A DNA stretch of 64,000 nt from Arabidopsis thaliana (lineage: Eukaryota; Streptophyta; Magnoliopsida; Brassicales; Brassicaceae), in contig NC_003074.8 of assembly GCF_000001735.4 (NCBI RefSeq), positions 20,033,261-20,097,260 on the forward strand, written 5' to 3'. How positions within the stretch are numbered: position 1 is the first letter of the stretch; the number at the start of each line of letters is the position of its first letter. A program made the position numbers and the translations under genes. Below the pieces are notes generated by a model, which saw only the letters and a list, made by a program, of their open reading frames with translations, ran no database searches and was not told the origin of the DNA. This document shows, in pieces, positions 62,301 through 64,000 of this stretch.

Positions 62301-64000
62301 ATCGAGCCTGATGGGGATGGAAAATGGCCTTTCCATAGTTTTGTTGAGCAACTTATTCTTGACATGTTTGACCCTGGTAAGGTTCATGTACTTGTGCCGT
62401 ATACATTTTACTTTTTTCCACTTATTGAGTTCTAGTAAAGTTGACTAATAATCTGATAATGTGTTCAGCATGGGAGATCCGCCATGGAAGTGTAATGGCT
62501 CTCAGAGAAATATTAATGCTTCATGGTGGTTCTGCTGGAGTGTCAACAGAAGAGTTTAGTTCAGATAATGGGTTTGAGTTGAAAGACGTCTTGAATAAAG
62601 TAACACGAGAAAGAGAAATCGACTTGAATATGCAGGTTTCAGAAAATGAGCTGGAGCCACTTCGGAAAAGACCTAAGATTGAAGATCCATCAAAATCTTT
62701 TATTGATAACACTGTTTTAGAAGTTATTGGGGGTGACTATGATATTAATGTTAAAGATGAAGATGCTGAGTTTTTGCTGCCACCAGTGAAGGTCAATGGT
62801 CAAACTGACTGTAGTTCTACGAAACTGGAACCTCAATCTTCTATGGATGACTCGACATCTCACTCTGAAATAAACCATGTGGCAGAGGTTAACAATCATT
62901 TTGAAGATAAGAGTTTTATTGAGGAGCCAGTTATACCTAAGCAACAGGAAGAAAATCTCGAAGTGTTGGATTTGGTCAAACAAGCTAGGCATTCTTGGAT
63001 AAAAAATTTTGAATTTCTCCAGGATTGCACCATTCGCTTCTTATGTGTGCTTTCACTTGACCGGTAAGACTTTGGTTCTTTATCCTAGGTTTTCTTTTCC
63101 ATTTTTAGCTGTTTCTGCTTCATGGTAGCACGATTGTTTAGAAAGGTTCTGATACTGGCTGAGATTTGGTTGATCCTTTCTTAGTTAATGATTAGCTTTC
63201 CCTCGATTGCAGATTTGGGGATTATATTTCTGATCAGGTAGTTGCTCCTGTGCGGGAAGCTTGTGCCCAAGCACTTGGTGCTACTTTCAAATACATGAAT
63301 CCCTCGTTGATTTATGAGACATTAAATATCTTGCTTCAGATGCAGGTAATATATATAGAGAGAGATTGACTTTTTTAACCTACTCAAAACTAAGAAACTT
63401 GTTGCAGTCTCTAATAATTATAAACTGTTGGTAATCTTTATCATTTATATTTGTTCAGCGCCGGCCTGAATGGGAAATTCGTCATGGAAGTCTTTTAGGC
63501 ATCAAGTACTTGGTTGCTGTGCGACAGGTAATATTCCAGCACATAAGAGCTGATTACACATGTTTGGAAAACTGAAAAAGGACACTTTCACTGTCTTGTT
63601 TTGCCGTTTTCTTATGTCTTGAGAACTTATGCTTTTCTATCATGATATGTAGTAGTTTTTGATTTTCTGAGGCTCTATTTAGCTTATTTGACTTCTTGAT
63701 ATGTTCTTGGTTTGTAGAGATGCATTTCCAGTGTTAGCTTTTCTTTCTTATTCTCCCCGTTTTTTGCAGGAAATGCTCCAAGATTTGCTTGGCTATATTC
63801 TTCCGGCGTGTAAAGCAGGGTTGGAGGATTCTGACGATGATGTGCGAGCAGTTGCCGCTGATGCTCTTATACCGGCAGCAGCTGCTATTGTCTCTTTGAG
63901 AGGACAGACATTACTTTCCATTGTCATGCTACTGTGGGATATCTTACTTGAGTTGGATGACTTAAGTCCATCAACAAGCAGGTAAACAAGTGTAAAATTA
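59101..64000 (+). CDS. RGD3: RGD3, Mot1/BTAF1-type TBP-associated SNF2 ATPase (5' part)
   Basis: Eleven coding exons are visible: 59101-59152, 59278-59372, 60201-60418, 60563-60617, 61228-61309, 61584-61921, 62277-62376, 62469-63063, 63213-63345, 63459-63527 and 63770-63981. The window ends in the next intron after about 650 residues; the family is usually 1800-2100 residues. The start MAQQQSSRLNRLLTLLDTG matches the conserved N-terminus of BTAF1/Mot1 (SRLDRLxxLLDTG), which fixes the ATG. HEAT repeats are evident in KKWDTRVAAAHAIGAIV, AWEIRHGSVMALREIL, PEWEIRHGSLLGIKYLV and SDDDVRAVAADALIPAA. A charged insertion (about 310-450) includes LRKRPKIEDPS, a nuclear-type signal. BTAF1 wraps TBP with these HEAT repeats and removes it from DNA using a C-terminal ATPase that lies beyond this window. 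In Arabidopsis, loss causes root growth defects. Confidence 0.95.

Overview
The window is plant nuclear DNA and matches the long arm of Arabidopsis thaliana chromosome 3. It has AT-rich intergenic sequence, short GT-AG introns with T-rich acceptors, and compact genes with 1 to 15 or more coding exons. Several proteins are recognisable at exactly the family length: SCARECROW (653 aa), CDKB1;1 (309 aa), UCP1 (306 aa), PTR1 (570 aa) and FIP37 (330 aa). Their order fits the AT3G54100-AT3G54280 interval. That placement comes from memory of the families and was not searched. Exon boundaries below were read by hand: each junction preserves frame, and all introns but one are GT-AG.

Layout, left to right (- means read leftward): no recognised gene (1-~840); O-fucosyltransferase-family protein (-, 1191-4614); mitochondrial uncoupling protein UCP1 (+, 5630-7736), convergent with a reticulon (-, 8009-8873); Josephin/ataxin-3-type deubiquitinase (-, 9635-11169); peptide transporter PTR1 (-, 12625-14894); SAM methyltransferase (-, 17542-19482); F-box-less leucine-rich-repeat (LRR) protein (+, 20208-21767); m6A-writer subunit FIP37 (+, 23588-26136); CDKB1;1 (+, 26622-27990); beta-propeller-like protein (-, 28499-30620); LEA_2/NHL membrane protein (+, 32471-33178) with a decayed tandem copy (33612-34099); plastid ribosomal protein L17 (-, 34412-35125); SCARECROW (+, 37290-39365); splicing factor SUA (+, 40612-46882); alpha/beta-hydrolase (+, 47666-48885); mevalonate diphosphate decarboxylase (-, 49208-51428); TBL-family O-acetyltransferase (-, 51837-53485); sucrose-phosphatase (-, 54493-56475); and the 5' part of the Mot1/BTAF1 ATPase RGD3 (+, 59101 to the window end).

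The genes are ordinary eukaryotic neighbours and do not form an operon or a pathway. They span RNA processing (FIP37, SUA), cell-cycle and developmental control (CDKB1;1, SCR), chromatin/TBP handling (RGD3), plastid translation (L17), metabolism (UCP1, mevalonate decarboxylase, sucrose-phosphatase), transport (PTR1) and the secretory pathway or wall (O-fucosyltransferase family, TBL, reticulon). I found no undescribed multi-gene system. The most useful unexplained features are a decaying LEA_2 paralogue, a 480-bp MITE-like element with about 50-bp terminal inverted repeats, a GC-AG intron in the TBL gene, upstream ORFs overlapping the start codons of SCR, RGD3 and the O-fucosyltransferase gene, two stop-containing 5' splice sites, and an A-rich tract flanked by 16-bp direct repeats inside an intron.
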